The notes beneath the pieces were generated by a model that did no database searches, was not told the DNA's origin, and saw nothing but the letters and a program-made list of their open reading frames with translations. A program made the position numbers and the translations under genes. From a bacterium (GTDB lineage Bacteria > SZUA-79 > Acidulodesulfobacterales > Acidulodesulfobacteraceae): a DNA stretch of 64,000 bases. The stretch lies in the NCBI GenBank assembly GCA_021812245.1, contig JAKAOK010000001.1, forward strand, positions 1-64,000. Reading direction: 5' to 3'. Below, piece by piece: positions 38,589 to 47,396 of this stretch. Numbering within the stretch: position 1 is the stretch's first letter; each line of letters starts with the position of its first letter.

Positions 38589-39572
38589 TTACCTTAGCTT
38601 GCTTTTAAGTTCTTTCACAAATACAAAGCCGTAAAAAAATCTTATGCCGTACCAGATATGCGTTAAAACAATATAATAAAGAGATACTAATGATATTCTA
38701 AAATATTTCACTTTTCCGTTAATATCGAAAAAAGCGTATATTAATGCCCCTGCATATAAAACAAAGCCGAAAGCCAAATAATATGCCAATCCGCTAAAGA
38801 AAAACAGGGAAACGATGAATAAACATAAGTATAGCACAAAAAACGACGGAATGAAATATAAGAGTTTGAAGGAGGTTTCGGGGTATCTTTTTGCAAAGAA
38901 GCCCCTGTGAATGCCATAATTGCCTATCTGTTTCAAATGGCGCAATAAACCGGACCTTCTGTGATGCCATACCGCAACATCCGGAGCATATAATATTTTG
39001 CCGCCTTCCTTTATTATCTCGAGGCAGAGTTTGGTATCTTCGCCCGGCCAGTATTCCGATTTGAACCCGCCTATTTTTATAAACATTTCCTTTCTGACAA
39101 TGAGGTTAACGGACGGCCAATCGTCAATTTCTTTGGTTTTACCTTTAGGATAATATCTTTCAGGAATGCCTCCGCCTACTTTAGTCAGAAAAACGGCCCC
39201 GGATACTTTTTGAAAAAAGCTGTCGCCGAGAGGCGTTATTGCCGGACCACCTATTGCCCCAACCTCATGATTATTAAAATAAGGAATAGCTTTGTTTATC
39301 CAGTCCTTTTCAGGATACGAATCATCGTCAAGAAAAAATAATAATTCTCCTTTGGCATTCTCAGCGCCGATATCTCTTTTTATTGCGGGAGATACTTTGC
39401 CTGTGGGAATGATTTTTATGCCAGAAAAATCCTTAGAAACAGGCTCATCAGGTAAAACAATTATTTCATAATTCTTATAATCAAGATTAAGCAAATACGG
39501 ATACGACTCTAAAAAGTAATCGTTTATACTCACCAGTGGAATTATAATCGAAACGAATATATTTTCTTTCAT
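38589..39572 (-). CDS. Glycosyltransferase family 2 with C-terminal TM segments
   Basis: VSIIIPLVSINDYFLESYPYLL...ELLFFLDDDSYPEKDW. Confidence 0.85.
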   Translation of the reverse strand: MKENIFVSIIIPLVSINDYFLESYPYLLNLDYKNYEIIVLPDEPVSKDFSGIKIIPTGKVSPAIKRDIGAENAKGELLFFLDDDSYPEKDWINKAIPYFNNHEVGAIGGPAITPLGDSFFQKVSGAVFLTKVGGGIPERYYPKGKTKEIDDWPSVNLIVRKEMFIKIGGFKSEYWPGEDTKLCLEIIKEGGKILYAPDVAVWHHRRSGLLRHLKQIGNYGIHRGFFAKRYPETSFKLLYFIPSFFVLYLCLFIVSLFFFSGLAYYLAFGFVLYAGALIYAFFDINGKVKYFRISLVSLYYIVLTHIWYGIRFFYGFVFVKELKSKLR

Positions 39573-40918
39573 TTTGTCTTTAGAATTGGTTTTCCCTTGT
39601 TAAAGTTAAAGAATAAAGCAAACTCTTCATGAAAAGCGTAAAAAGATAAGGTAAACAACACCAGCCAGCCGGTTATCATAATAAATATAATTATTTCTTT
39701 TAAGGAATTATGAAATAGATAAAATAAACCCACTTCCATTATTGAAAACAAAAACATTGAAATTAATATCTTTGAATTATTTATCGCCATGAAATAATTG
39801 ATAAAGATATTAATAAAAGCAAAGGGAAACATGCTTAAACCGTATAAAGTAAGAAGCGGAGCCGAAGTTATATATTTTACTCCCATAAGAAACGAGATAA
39901 TTTTATCGGGAAATAGGATATAAAACATTTCAAGAAACGAACACATAAGAAATGTAACGAAAATGGCTTTAAGGAGTAAATGCTTTGTATTGCTATTTGT
40001 GGCATGGGCATGCGAAACTTCGGGAAACACAACAAGTACGATGGCAGCTGGAAAATAAAGTATTATCTTGCCGAGTATATCGGCAACAGAATATATGCCT
40101 ACTTCATAAGTCGGAAAAAAATGTTTTACCACTATAAGGTCTATGTTGGTAAAGAAGGTAAAAAAGAATAATATAAAAAATATAAATATGAAATACGGTG
40201 TTCCCTGTTTTAATCCATTTTCTTTATCATATCTTACATCGATAGTTCCATGTTTCGTCTCTCCTGCAACCTGTTTGTGTTTCAAATATGAAAATAAGAT
40301 AATAACGGCAACCAGAATAATAATTACAGGTGAAATCACGCCCGATAATAAAGCCCCGATGACATTTAAACCAGCATATACAAGTATAACGGCTAAAATA
40401 AATCTTATAACGGATGATATGCTTGAAAGCAAACCCAACGATAAATACATTCTGGAACCCTGAAGACCGCCGAGAATAAAAGAGTACGGGAATATAAGAA
40501 ATATAGCCATTCCGACCATAACATAATAAAGATAAAAATTAACCTTCATAAATTCCATTAAAAAAGGAATGCAAATAAAAAATATTAGCAATAATAAACA
40601 ATCATATAAAAATGTTCTTGCAAGAGTGTGTTTTATAAATTTTTTTACCCCTGAAACATCGTTAATTGCAAGATTTGTTGAAATATTTTTAGCGGAAAAA
40701 ATGATTAATGCCCCTGCTGGAACCCCCGTTATAATAAGCAAAGATAGTAAAGAATTAAGTGTGCCGTAATCGGCAACACTGAGGCTTCTGCTCATGGAAA
40801 TCTGGAAAAGATAATTAAAAAAATTGCCGATCATCACAAAAAAGAAAATCACTGCGCTGTTAAAAAACAGTTTATCGGAAATTAGCCTTTTAGCTAAGCT
40901 TTGCATCTTATTTGTCAT
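39569..40918 (-). CDS. Polysaccharide flippase (second copy in window)
   Basis: FYLFQISMSRSLSVADYGTLNSLLSLL-type start, multiple TM segments. Confidence 0.8.
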   Translation of the reverse strand: MTNKMQSLAKRLISDKLFFNSAVIFFFVMIGNFFNYLFQISMSRSLSVADYGTLNSLLSLLIITGVPAGALIIFSAKNISTNLAINDVSGVKKFIKHTLARTFLYDCLLLLIFFICIPFLMEFMKVNFYLYYVMVGMAIFLIFPYSFILGGLQGSRMYLSLGLLSSISSVIRFILAVILVYAGLNVIGALLSGVISPVIIILVAVIILFSYLKHKQVAGETKHGTIDVRYDKENGLKQGTPYFIFIFFILFFFTFFTNIDLIVVKHFFPTYEVGIYSVADILGKIILYFPAAIVLVVFPEVSHAHATNSNTKHLLLKAIFVTFLMCSFLEMFYILFPDKIISFLMGVKYITSAPLLTLYGLSMFPFAFINIFINYFMAINNSKILISMFLFSIMEVGLFYLFHNSLKEIIIFIMITGWLVLFTLSFYAFHEEFALFFNFNKGKPILKTK

Positions 40919-41651
40919 AATATTTTAATAACTTCATTCTATACCAAATAGCCATGGTATCTATCCAGATACCCAGTATATCGTTAATTTTAATTCGTCC
41001 CATATTATTCTTCCTCAAAAAAACAATTTTTATTGGAACTTCGGTTATTTTATACCCGCTGCGAACCGCATTTGCAAGTATTTCCACATCAAAGGCATAT
41101 TTTTTGCACAATATCTTCGGAAATATTTTATCGAGAACATCGCGCCTGAATGCTTTAATGCCGGACTGCGTGTCTTTAATAGGAAGGTTAAATAGCAGCC
41201 TTATGATGGCATAATAGCCCATACTTAATATTTTCCTAGAAAAAGGATATGTTAAATTGGATTCCTTATGCCGTTTAGAACCTATAGCAATCTCCGAATC
41301 ATTATCCCTCATAGCTTTTAATAAGTTTCCGACCTGAAAAGGGGCGATCTCAAGATCGCTGTCTAAGAATACGATTATATTTCCGGACGCATTTGAAAAC
41401 CCGTTTTTTAAAGCAAAGCCCTTGCCAAAATTAACTTTATTCTCTATAAGTTTTATCTCCGGATGCAAAGAATATGCTCTTTTTATTTCATCTTTAGTAT
41501 TATCCTGACTACCGTCATCTATGGCCAAAATTTCAAACGGAAACCTGAATTTTTTAAATGTTTCCCATGCTTTTAAAAGATTGTTAAAAATCCTATCGCC
41601 CTCGTTATAAGCAGGCATTAATATAGATATTTTCCCTTTATATAGTTTCAC
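40908..41651 (-). CDS. Glycosyltransferase family 2 (DPM1-like)
   Basis: ISILMPAYNEGDRIFNNLLKAW...VFLDSDLEIAPFQV...DTQSGIKAFRRDVL. Confidence 0.9.
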   Translation of the reverse strand: MKLYKGKISILMPAYNEGDRIFNNLLKAWETFKKFRFPFEILAIDDGSQDNTKDEIKRAYSLHPEIKLIENKVNFGKGFALKNGFSNASGNIIVFLDSDLEIAPFQVGNLLKAMRDNDSEIAIGSKRHKESNLTYPFSRKILSMGYYAIIRLLFNLPIKDTQSGIKAFRRDVLDKIFPKILCKKYAFDVEILANAVRSGYKITEVPIKIVFLRKNNMGRIKINDILGIWIDTMAIWYRMKLLKYYDK

Positions 41652-41833
41652 TCTTAATCGTTCCTTATTTATTCCGGATTAAATATTTGTTAATAAATAT
41701 ATAATATTAAACCAGCTTTGTCAATAAAAATATCCCCCCCAGCCCTTGCAATTCAAGCGGTTAGAAGGAAAGGGGGGCACCTTTTTTTCATTTTTTTATG
41801 ATAGGTCGCTCCCGAAAACGGCATCAGATTTAT

Positions 41834-43102
41834 TTAATTTCCAAAGAGCCGCCTTGACGGTATCATCCAGATGCCCGGTTCCGCAATCTTGCCTATCCTG
41901 TCGCCGTTATAGATTAAAAGCCCGCCGCCCCATAATTTGCCAAGACCATCTGCTACTGCTTTCATTGGTCTTAAATCCGAAGCGGCTGCCGTGCCGCGAT
42001 TTTTAATTTCTATCCCTATTATTCTTTCGTTAATCTTTAAAAGCATATCTAATTCTAATCCTGAGCGGGTTCTATAAAAATACATCGAGGCAGGTCTTTG
42101 CATTGTTTTGATCCATTTGTAAATTTCCGAAATTACCAAAGTTTCGAATATATCGCCGGAAATCACGTCACCCCAAAAACCGGTCATTTGTCTTAACAAG
42201 CCTAAGTCGAGCCAGTAAATCTTGGGGGTTTTTACCGCGGAACTGGTTATATTTGCACCGTAAGGCTGAAGCAGTATAGTTTGATAAGATATCTTCAGAT
42301 ACTCTAAGTATCTCTTCGAGGTATCCACGCTTATACCGGCATCGCGCGCCAGTTCAGAATAATTGAGCAGTTTTGCATTTCTTAAAGCCGCGAGCGTTTG
42401 AAATTTTTTAAAAGGTTCCAAATCTTCCAACCTTGACAAATCGGCGAGATCTCTTTCTAAATATGTATAAGTATAATCCCTGAGCCATTTTTGCCTTTCA
42501 TCTGCCTTTTTAATACTTAAAAGGAACGGCATTCCGCCCCATCTCAATAAGTGCTTCTGCGCTTCTTTTAATTTTATGTCGTCCTCTCCTATTAAAACAG
42601 ATGGGAGATTTTTCATTAGTTTTTGAAAGTCTTCTTCTTCAAGAATGCGGTCGAGAATCGGCGGCTTAACGCTTTTAGCCCCTGCTCCGGCATATATCTC
42701 TGACATCATTAACGGCCACAGTTCGTAAAGGGATATTCTTCCCGCCAGAGATTCCCTTATCTTTTTTAGTAAAAGAATCTGGCTTGAGCCGAGAAGCACT
42801 TCGAAGTCGAGCTTTCCTTCGTCATAGGCATATTTAACTTTCTCAAACAAGGAGGGTTCTTTCTGCGCCTCGTCAAGTATAGCTTTACCGACGTCTCTAT
42901 GCCAGTTTGAAGCGGGAATCTGCGAAATGCCGTCCCGTATTTCGGGAGAATCCAGATTTATATACCGCAACGCATCATACTTATTTTTTGCCAGAGTGGT
43001 CTTTCCCGTCTGGCGGGCACCGGTTATTAAGACTATTTTTTTTTCTTTTTCGGAGGGCAAAAAATTGTATATTGCCCTAAAATACTGTAAATCTTCGCTC
43101 AT
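41834..43102 (-). CDS. AAA_14/DUF4143 ATPase
   Basis: VLITGARQTGKTTLAKNKY P-loop; C-terminal GLELDMLLKINERIIGIEIKN (PD-(D/E)XK-like). Confidence 0.9.
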   Translation of the reverse strand: MSEDLQYFRAIYNFLPSEKEKKIVLITGARQTGKTTLAKNKYDALRYINLDSPEIRDGISQIPASNWHRDVGKAILDEAQKEPSLFEKVKYAYDEGKLDFEVLLGSSQILLLKKIRESLAGRISLYELWPLMMSEIYAGAGAKSVKPPILDRILEEEDFQKLMKNLPSVLIGEDDIKLKEAQKHLLRWGGMPFLLSIKKADERQKWLRDYTYTYLERDLADLSRLEDLEPFKKFQTLAALRNAKLLNYSELARDAGISVDTSKRYLEYLKISYQTILLQPYGANITSSAVKTPKIYWLDLGLLRQMTGFWGDVISGDIFETLVISEIYKWIKTMQRPASMYFYRTRSGLELDMLLKINERIIGIEIKNRGTAAASDLRPMKAVADGLGKLWGGGLLIYNGDRIGKIAEPGIWMIPSRRLFGN

Positions 43103-43110
43103 AATAGTAA

Positions 43111-43139
43111 ATTTTACAGTATATTTTAGGATATGTCAA
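43111..43139 (-). promoter_or_regulatory. Sigma70-like promoter for ATPase 41834-43102
   Basis: Reverse strand TTGACA - 17 nt - TAAAAT; spacer contains ATATACTG. Confidence 0.65.
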
Positions 43140-43295
43140 TAAAATGATGGATAAATTCATAAAACTTCTTAAAAAGAAAAAGGGCAGGCACATTTTTCAT
43201 TTTCTTATGCGCATTATAAGTCGTCAATAAAAAGGCTAAAATCTCTTCGTCCGTAAGTTTATTCAAACCTTTCCGAACGGAATATCCAACGCTGC

Positions 43296-44510
43296 CTATA
43301 ATTCCGACTTTTCTACCATATAGTGCCGGAGAAATAAAACATTGCATCCGCCTATAGATAAAGAACCTGCTATATTTGAATTTAAAATAATGCCTTTATC
43401 GGGATTATACTTCTGGATGAAACTACGGAAAGACTTGGAAACGGAAGGTTTTGAAAGTTTAGACTTTACTTCGACGGGCAATTTGTCGTCTATTATAAAG
43501 TCTATTTCCGCCCCGCTTTTACTCCTGTAATATTTTACGCTCTTGTCATTCTCGTAAAACGCCCTGAATATATAATTTTCGAATAACGCTCCCTTGTCTA
43601 TCCTGTCGTCTATTAGTTTAAAATCTCCAAGTATGGCATTTCTAATCCCTAAATCCATAAAAAAAACTTTAGGATTTTTGGAGATTTCTATCCGCTTATT
43701 GGAAAAATAAGGAGTAACGAACTTTACCAGAAAAAGTTTTTCGAATACGGAAAGTATCAGCTTTGTTTTATAATAATCCAGTCCGCTGACCGCCGCAAGC
43801 TCGTTATAAACGGCTATATTGCCTATCTGCAAAGCAAGAGCCTTCAAAAGTTTATAATACTGCGTTTCATCCGCTAAAGATACTAAATCCTTTATGTCTC
43901 GCAATAAATAGATATTGACGATATTTTTCAGAACTTCTTTTTTTTCTTCGTCGTCATTTGCAAGCAAAATACGCGGATACCCGCCGTAAACCAGATAGCT
44001 TAACAAATATTTATAAATCTTTTTATTAATTTGCTCCGAAAATTTATCTCCATCGGTAAATATATTGTAGAGGGGTTTGTCCACAGCCGATAAAAACTCA
44101 GAAAAACTGAAGGAATAAAGATAAAAAACAAAAATACGTCCCGCCAGATACTTAATTGCTTCTATACTCAAATTCATAGCGGAAGATCCGCTTATTAAAA
44201 GTTTTTTTCCGACCGAAGTATCGTATATATACTTTAATTTCTTTCCGCCCTCTTTCGCGTATTGAAACTCGTCGATGAATATCGTTTTATAAGGCTCGAT
44301 ATAAAGTTTTGCAAAACTTTTAATATCCTCTTCGAATAAAAGTTTTAATTCTATATCCTCAAAAGTTAAAAAAACCGCATCTTTTGATTCTTCATAAATT
44401 TTTTTTAGAAGCGTGGTTTTCCCGACTTGTCTCGGTCCAAGAACGGCAATGATTTCCGGTTTATCTATATAGGCTTTTATTTTGTCTTCCAGATCTCTTT
44501 TATAATACAT
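43296..44510 (-). CDS. AAA_14/DUF4143 ATPase
   Basis: IAVLGPRQVGKTTLLKKIYE; IFIDEFQYAKEGGKKLKYIYD; SGAEIDFIIDDKLPVEVKSK. Confidence 0.9.
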   Translation of the reverse strand: MYYKRDLEDKIKAYIDKPEIIAVLGPRQVGKTTLLKKIYEESKDAVFLTFEDIELKLLFEEDIKSFAKLYIEPYKTIFIDEFQYAKEGGKKLKYIYDTSVGKKLLISGSSAMNLSIEAIKYLAGRIFVFYLYSFSFSEFLSAVDKPLYNIFTDGDKFSEQINKKIYKYLLSYLVYGGYPRILLANDDEEKKEVLKNIVNIYLLRDIKDLVSLADETQYYKLLKALALQIGNIAVYNELAAVSGLDYYKTKLILSVFEKLFLVKFVTPYFSNKRIEISKNPKVFFMDLGIRNAILGDFKLIDDRIDKGALFENYIFRAFYENDKSVKYYRSKSGAEIDFIIDDKLPVEVKSKLSKPSVSKSFRSFIQKYNPDKGIILNSNIAGSLSIGGCNVLFLRHYMVEKSEL

Positions 44511-44547
44511 ATAAACATATAAACCAGATAAAATATTATTTATTTTT

Positions 44548-44576
44548 ATTTTAGCAGGGGAAAAATTTTATGTCAA
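44548..44576 (-). promoter_or_regulatory. Sigma70-like promoter for ATPase 43296-44510
   Basis: Reverse strand TTGACA - 17 nt - TAAAAT. Confidence 0.65.
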
Positions 44577-44709
44577 TGAATTTTTGTATAATACTCTCCA
44601 AAAACTGGACTGAGGTCTAAGGTGTAAGGAATTCTCCATACGGCTATATCTATATCCGAACCTTCAACAAATTCTAGGGTGGCTAACAAACCAAATAAAA
44701 CTGCTTTTT
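44573..44709 (-). pseudogene. MNT nucleotidyltransferase fragment with degraded active site
   Basis: Reverse frame KKAVLFGLLATLEFVEGSDIDIAVWRIPYTLDLSPVFGEYYTKIH*; GS replaced by GL. Confidence 0.65.
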
Positions 44710-44713
44710 TTGC

Positions 44714-44727
44714 ATAGTGTAAAATAT
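44714..44727. repeat. IS-terminus-like motif atagtgtaaaatat
   Basis: Reverse-complement match to 13293-13305 region; also at 47311-47324. Confidence 0.5.
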
Positions 44728-44774
44728 TTTATTTATAAAATTTTACTGCAGTATAATCTTACTTTATTGGTTCG

Positions 44775-46145
44775 TTATAATTCTTTAACCGCTTTCTCTA
44801 TATCGTTTATGTCCATTTTAATAATTCCTTTTGAAACATTATGGGCAAAGACTTTATCTTCGAAACCGGATTTGCTTATAAAGGCGGTGATTTGCTTTCT
44901 TTTGTCTTTTACGTAACTGCATTTCTTTAAAAAATTATCTATATCATTCGTAGAAGTTTTTCTATTGCGCCATTTGCATTCGATTAATAAGACGGCATCT
45001 TTGCTTTCGCCTATTACGTCTATTTCATAAACTTCTTTAGAGCCGGGAATTTTACCCCAATGCTTTCCGACCGAATCCGGAAAAAAAGGAATAAGATTTG
45101 CTTTATATAAATAAGGAATAATCGATTTTATAATTTCTTCGAATATCCTGCCCGTAAATTCGTTTATATTTTTAACGGCAAAATTGAATGCGGCTTCCGG
45201 ATTAAATTCCATTTTATCTATATTAGAATAAATGTAATTAAACCAGAAATTTAAAAAATTGTCTTTTATTCTGTAACGTGCGCCGCGTTTAGAGCCGCTA
45301 AGCTTATTTTCGATTTTTTCGATTATTGCGTAATAGTCGGAAAGCTCGCTAATATACTTCATGACCTTTGTTCTTTCCATTCCGGTTCTATCGACTATCT
45401 CGCCGATGTCCCTGTCGAAACAACCTATCTTTTCCAAAATGGAAAAATATCCCGGATGTTCCGAACCGAACTCCCCTATTAAAAGATTTTTACCTTCTTC
45501 TTTTAGCGGCGCAAACTCATCGAAGAATAGATTTTTAAGTTGCTTTTTGAAATCGTCTTTGGCCTTAAGGTACCATAGGTATTTTGGAATACCCCCGAAC
45601 ACCGAGTATGCGTTTACTATTTCTTCTATCCGGTATCCAAATGAGTCCAGCATTTTTACCGCTTCTTTAAAATCGAATTCTTTTAAAGCAATTTGATAAG
45701 AACTTCTTCCGAAAAGAGGCTCTTTATAGTCCAAAAATATACGTTTCATCATGCCGGTGTAAGAACCGCAGAGTATTAAAATAACTTTTGAACCAATGTC
45801 GTCCCAGACTTTTTGGAGAATAGAAAATACCGAATTATCGACCCTTATAAAATTTTGAAATTCGTCTATTATAACGGTGCCGTTATTATTCAAAAGATGC
45901 CTGAAAAACGCTTCCCAGTTATCAAAAACCCCATCGAATATCTGGCTTGAAAAATCTTTAAGAAGGGTTTCCTTTGACCTTGTGTCAACAAATAAGTATT
46001 TTGCCGAAGGAAAAACATATTTCAAAAGCGTCGTTTTGCCGATTCTTCTCCTGCCGTAAACGACAACCATCTGTTTTTCGTCCTTCTGCCCCAGTTTTCC
46101 GAGAAATTCTTTTTCTTTTGTTCTGTCGAAAAATTCCATTAACAA
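44775..46145 (-). CDS. P-loop ATPase with C-terminal DUF234-type nuclease-like domain
   Basis: MVVVYGRRRIGKTTLLKYVF; EIDVIGESKDAVLLIECKWR. Confidence 0.9.
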   Translation of the reverse strand: MLMEFFDRTKEKEFLGKLGQKDEKQMVVVYGRRRIGKTTLLKYVFPSAKYLFVDTRSKETLLKDFSSQIFDGVFDNWEAFFRHLLNNNGTVIIDEFQNFIRVDNSVFSILQKVWDDIGSKVILILCGSYTGMMKRIFLDYKEPLFGRSSYQIALKEFDFKEAVKMLDSFGYRIEEIVNAYSVFGGIPKYLWYLKAKDDFKKQLKNLFFDEFAPLKEEGKNLLIGEFGSEHPGYFSILEKIGCFDRDIGEIVDRTGMERTKVMKYISELSDYYAIIEKIENKLSGSKRGARYRIKDNFLNFWFNYIYSNIDKMEFNPEAAFNFAVKNINEFTGRIFEEIIKSIIPYLYKANLIPFFPDSVGKHWGKIPGSKEVYEIDVIGESKDAVLLIECKWRNRKTSTNDIDNFLKKCSYVKDKRKQITAFISKSGFEDKVFAHNVSKGIIKMDINDIEKAVKEL

Positions 46146-46223
46146 TCCAATATAAAATATAAATTATTAAATTTATAAATATCTCGTATCTTTTATTTAA
46201 GCTTCGCCGCCGAAGCATATTTG

Positions 46224-46262
46224 TATACTTTGCAGTATATTATTTATCAGTATACTATACTG
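46224..46262. promoter_or_regulatory. Twin palindromes (candidate operators)
   Basis: TATACT-TTGC-AGTATA (46224-46239) and CAGTATA-C-TATACTG (46248-46262). Confidence 0.6.
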
Positions 46263-46276
46263 CTCCCCTTTGTCAA
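46249..46276 (-). promoter_or_regulatory. Sigma70-like promoter for ATPase 44775-46145, -10 inside a palindrome
   Basis: Reverse strand TTGACA - 16 nt - TATACT. Confidence 0.65.
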
Positions 46277-46711
46277 GACAATTTTTTTATATATTTTTGC
46301 ATCAGGAGGCTACGCGACTTCTACATCCGCTACTTCCTTAATCGCAAAAAATATTCTTTTAAAACTTGGAGTAAAGAAATCCGGCATAATCGTGGAAGAC
46401 AGAAGCTTTGATACCGCGCAGAACGCGTTATATACCGCAATGATTTGTAAAAAGAACAAATTTAAAAGAATAATCTTGGTCACGTCGGCTTACCATATGC
46501 AACGTGCAATGTTTCTTTTTAAAAAGGCTTTCAAAAAAACCGGAACCGGCATAATTCCATATCCAACCGATTATAAGAGCAATTATTCCTATAACTTTTA
46601 CAGTTTTATGCCCGGCCTCGGCAGCCTGACTATTTCTGGCGAAGCAATCCACGAGTATCTGGGCATAATTTATTACAAATTTATAAATAAATATGATTAT
46701 TGAATACAAGG

Positions 46712-46740
46712 ATTAAAGGGGTCAGATTTATTTATTTTTA
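46712..46740. repeat. AT-rich junction repeat, copy C (inverted)
   Basis: attaaaggggtcagatttatttattttta; one mismatch to the reverse complement of copy B over about 28 nt. Confidence 0.8.
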
Positions 46741-46769
46741 AAGAAGAGTCGTCCGGTTTTTTGATAAAA

Positions 46770-46868
46770 TCAACGGCTATTATACTCAAATAGTTCAGAT
46801 AGTTTTTTACCGTCTTTAAAATCTTCTTCTGCGACTAAAAATAGGTCTTTAGCTGACTTTTTACTCAT
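46770..46868 (-). pseudogene. HEPN-like ORF truncated to 32 aa
   Basis: MSKKSAKDLFLVAEEDFKDGKKLSELFEYNSR*; overlaps MNT ORF by 4 bp in the usual MNT-HEPN arrangement. Confidence 0.6.
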
Positions 46869-47236
46869 AAAGACTTGCCTTCATTTAATGCATAATAATC
46901 TAAATAACCGATATCATGATTTTTTTCTTTCCATTTTTTTGCAGATGCAATAAAAATATCGTTAGATGTTTTATTCATTACAGCCAACCTTCTGCGAATT
47001 TTCACGGACATGTCCCATTTTAATTGTCCTTCTATCCCTTTATCGGTAACAACAAAAAAATCCCAGTCGCTGTCTTCGTTAAAATCCCCTCTTGCACGGG
47101 AACCGAACAGGTAAACGGCTTCTACTTTATAGCCGTATTTTTCTATTTCTTCGGTTATTATGCTTTTAGCCGTTTTAAGTATGTTTGAGGATTCTTCCTC
47201 ATAATCTTTGTAATATTGCATGGTTCCGTTAATCAT
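46865..47236 (-). CDS. MNT-type nucleotidyltransferase antitoxin
   Basis: KVEAVYLFGSRARGDFNEDSDWDFFVVTD. Confidence 0.85.
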   Translation of the reverse strand: MINGTMQYYKDYEEESSNILKTAKSIITEEIEKYGYKVEAVYLFGSRARGDFNEDSDWDFFVVTDKGIEGQLKWDMSVKIRRRLAVMNKTSNDIFIASAKKWKEKNHDIGYLDYYALNEGKSL

Positions 47237-47396
47237 AATTTATTATTATAAATCCATAAATTTAATTAAATTATAACATAAAAACGGATTTTTTATTAAG
47301 CGGATATTAGATAGTGTAAAATATTTAGAAAGGAGTATCAAAAAACTTGACGGTATCTTTTATTAAGATATATATTGATATTAATAAATCTAAATA

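Larger units (their letters stand above)
46221..46703 (+). pseudogene. DUF218 (YdcF/SanA-like) protein lacking its N-terminal part
   Basis: Homology-like region starts at ASGGYATSTSATSLIAKNILLKLGV...VEDRSFDTAQNA...VTSAYHMQRAMFLFKKAF; the usual upstream domain is absent. Confidence 0.65.

Noticed and set aside
43126-43347. 73-aa reverse ORF between two ATPases
   Set aside because: Starts inside the neighbouring ATPase in another frame and covers the promoter of the next ATPase; no motif.
46201-46216. gcttcgccgccgaagc hairpin in the ATPase leader
   Set aside because: A 6-bp stem with a 4-nt loop and no U-tract; too short to claim as terminator or riboswitch.
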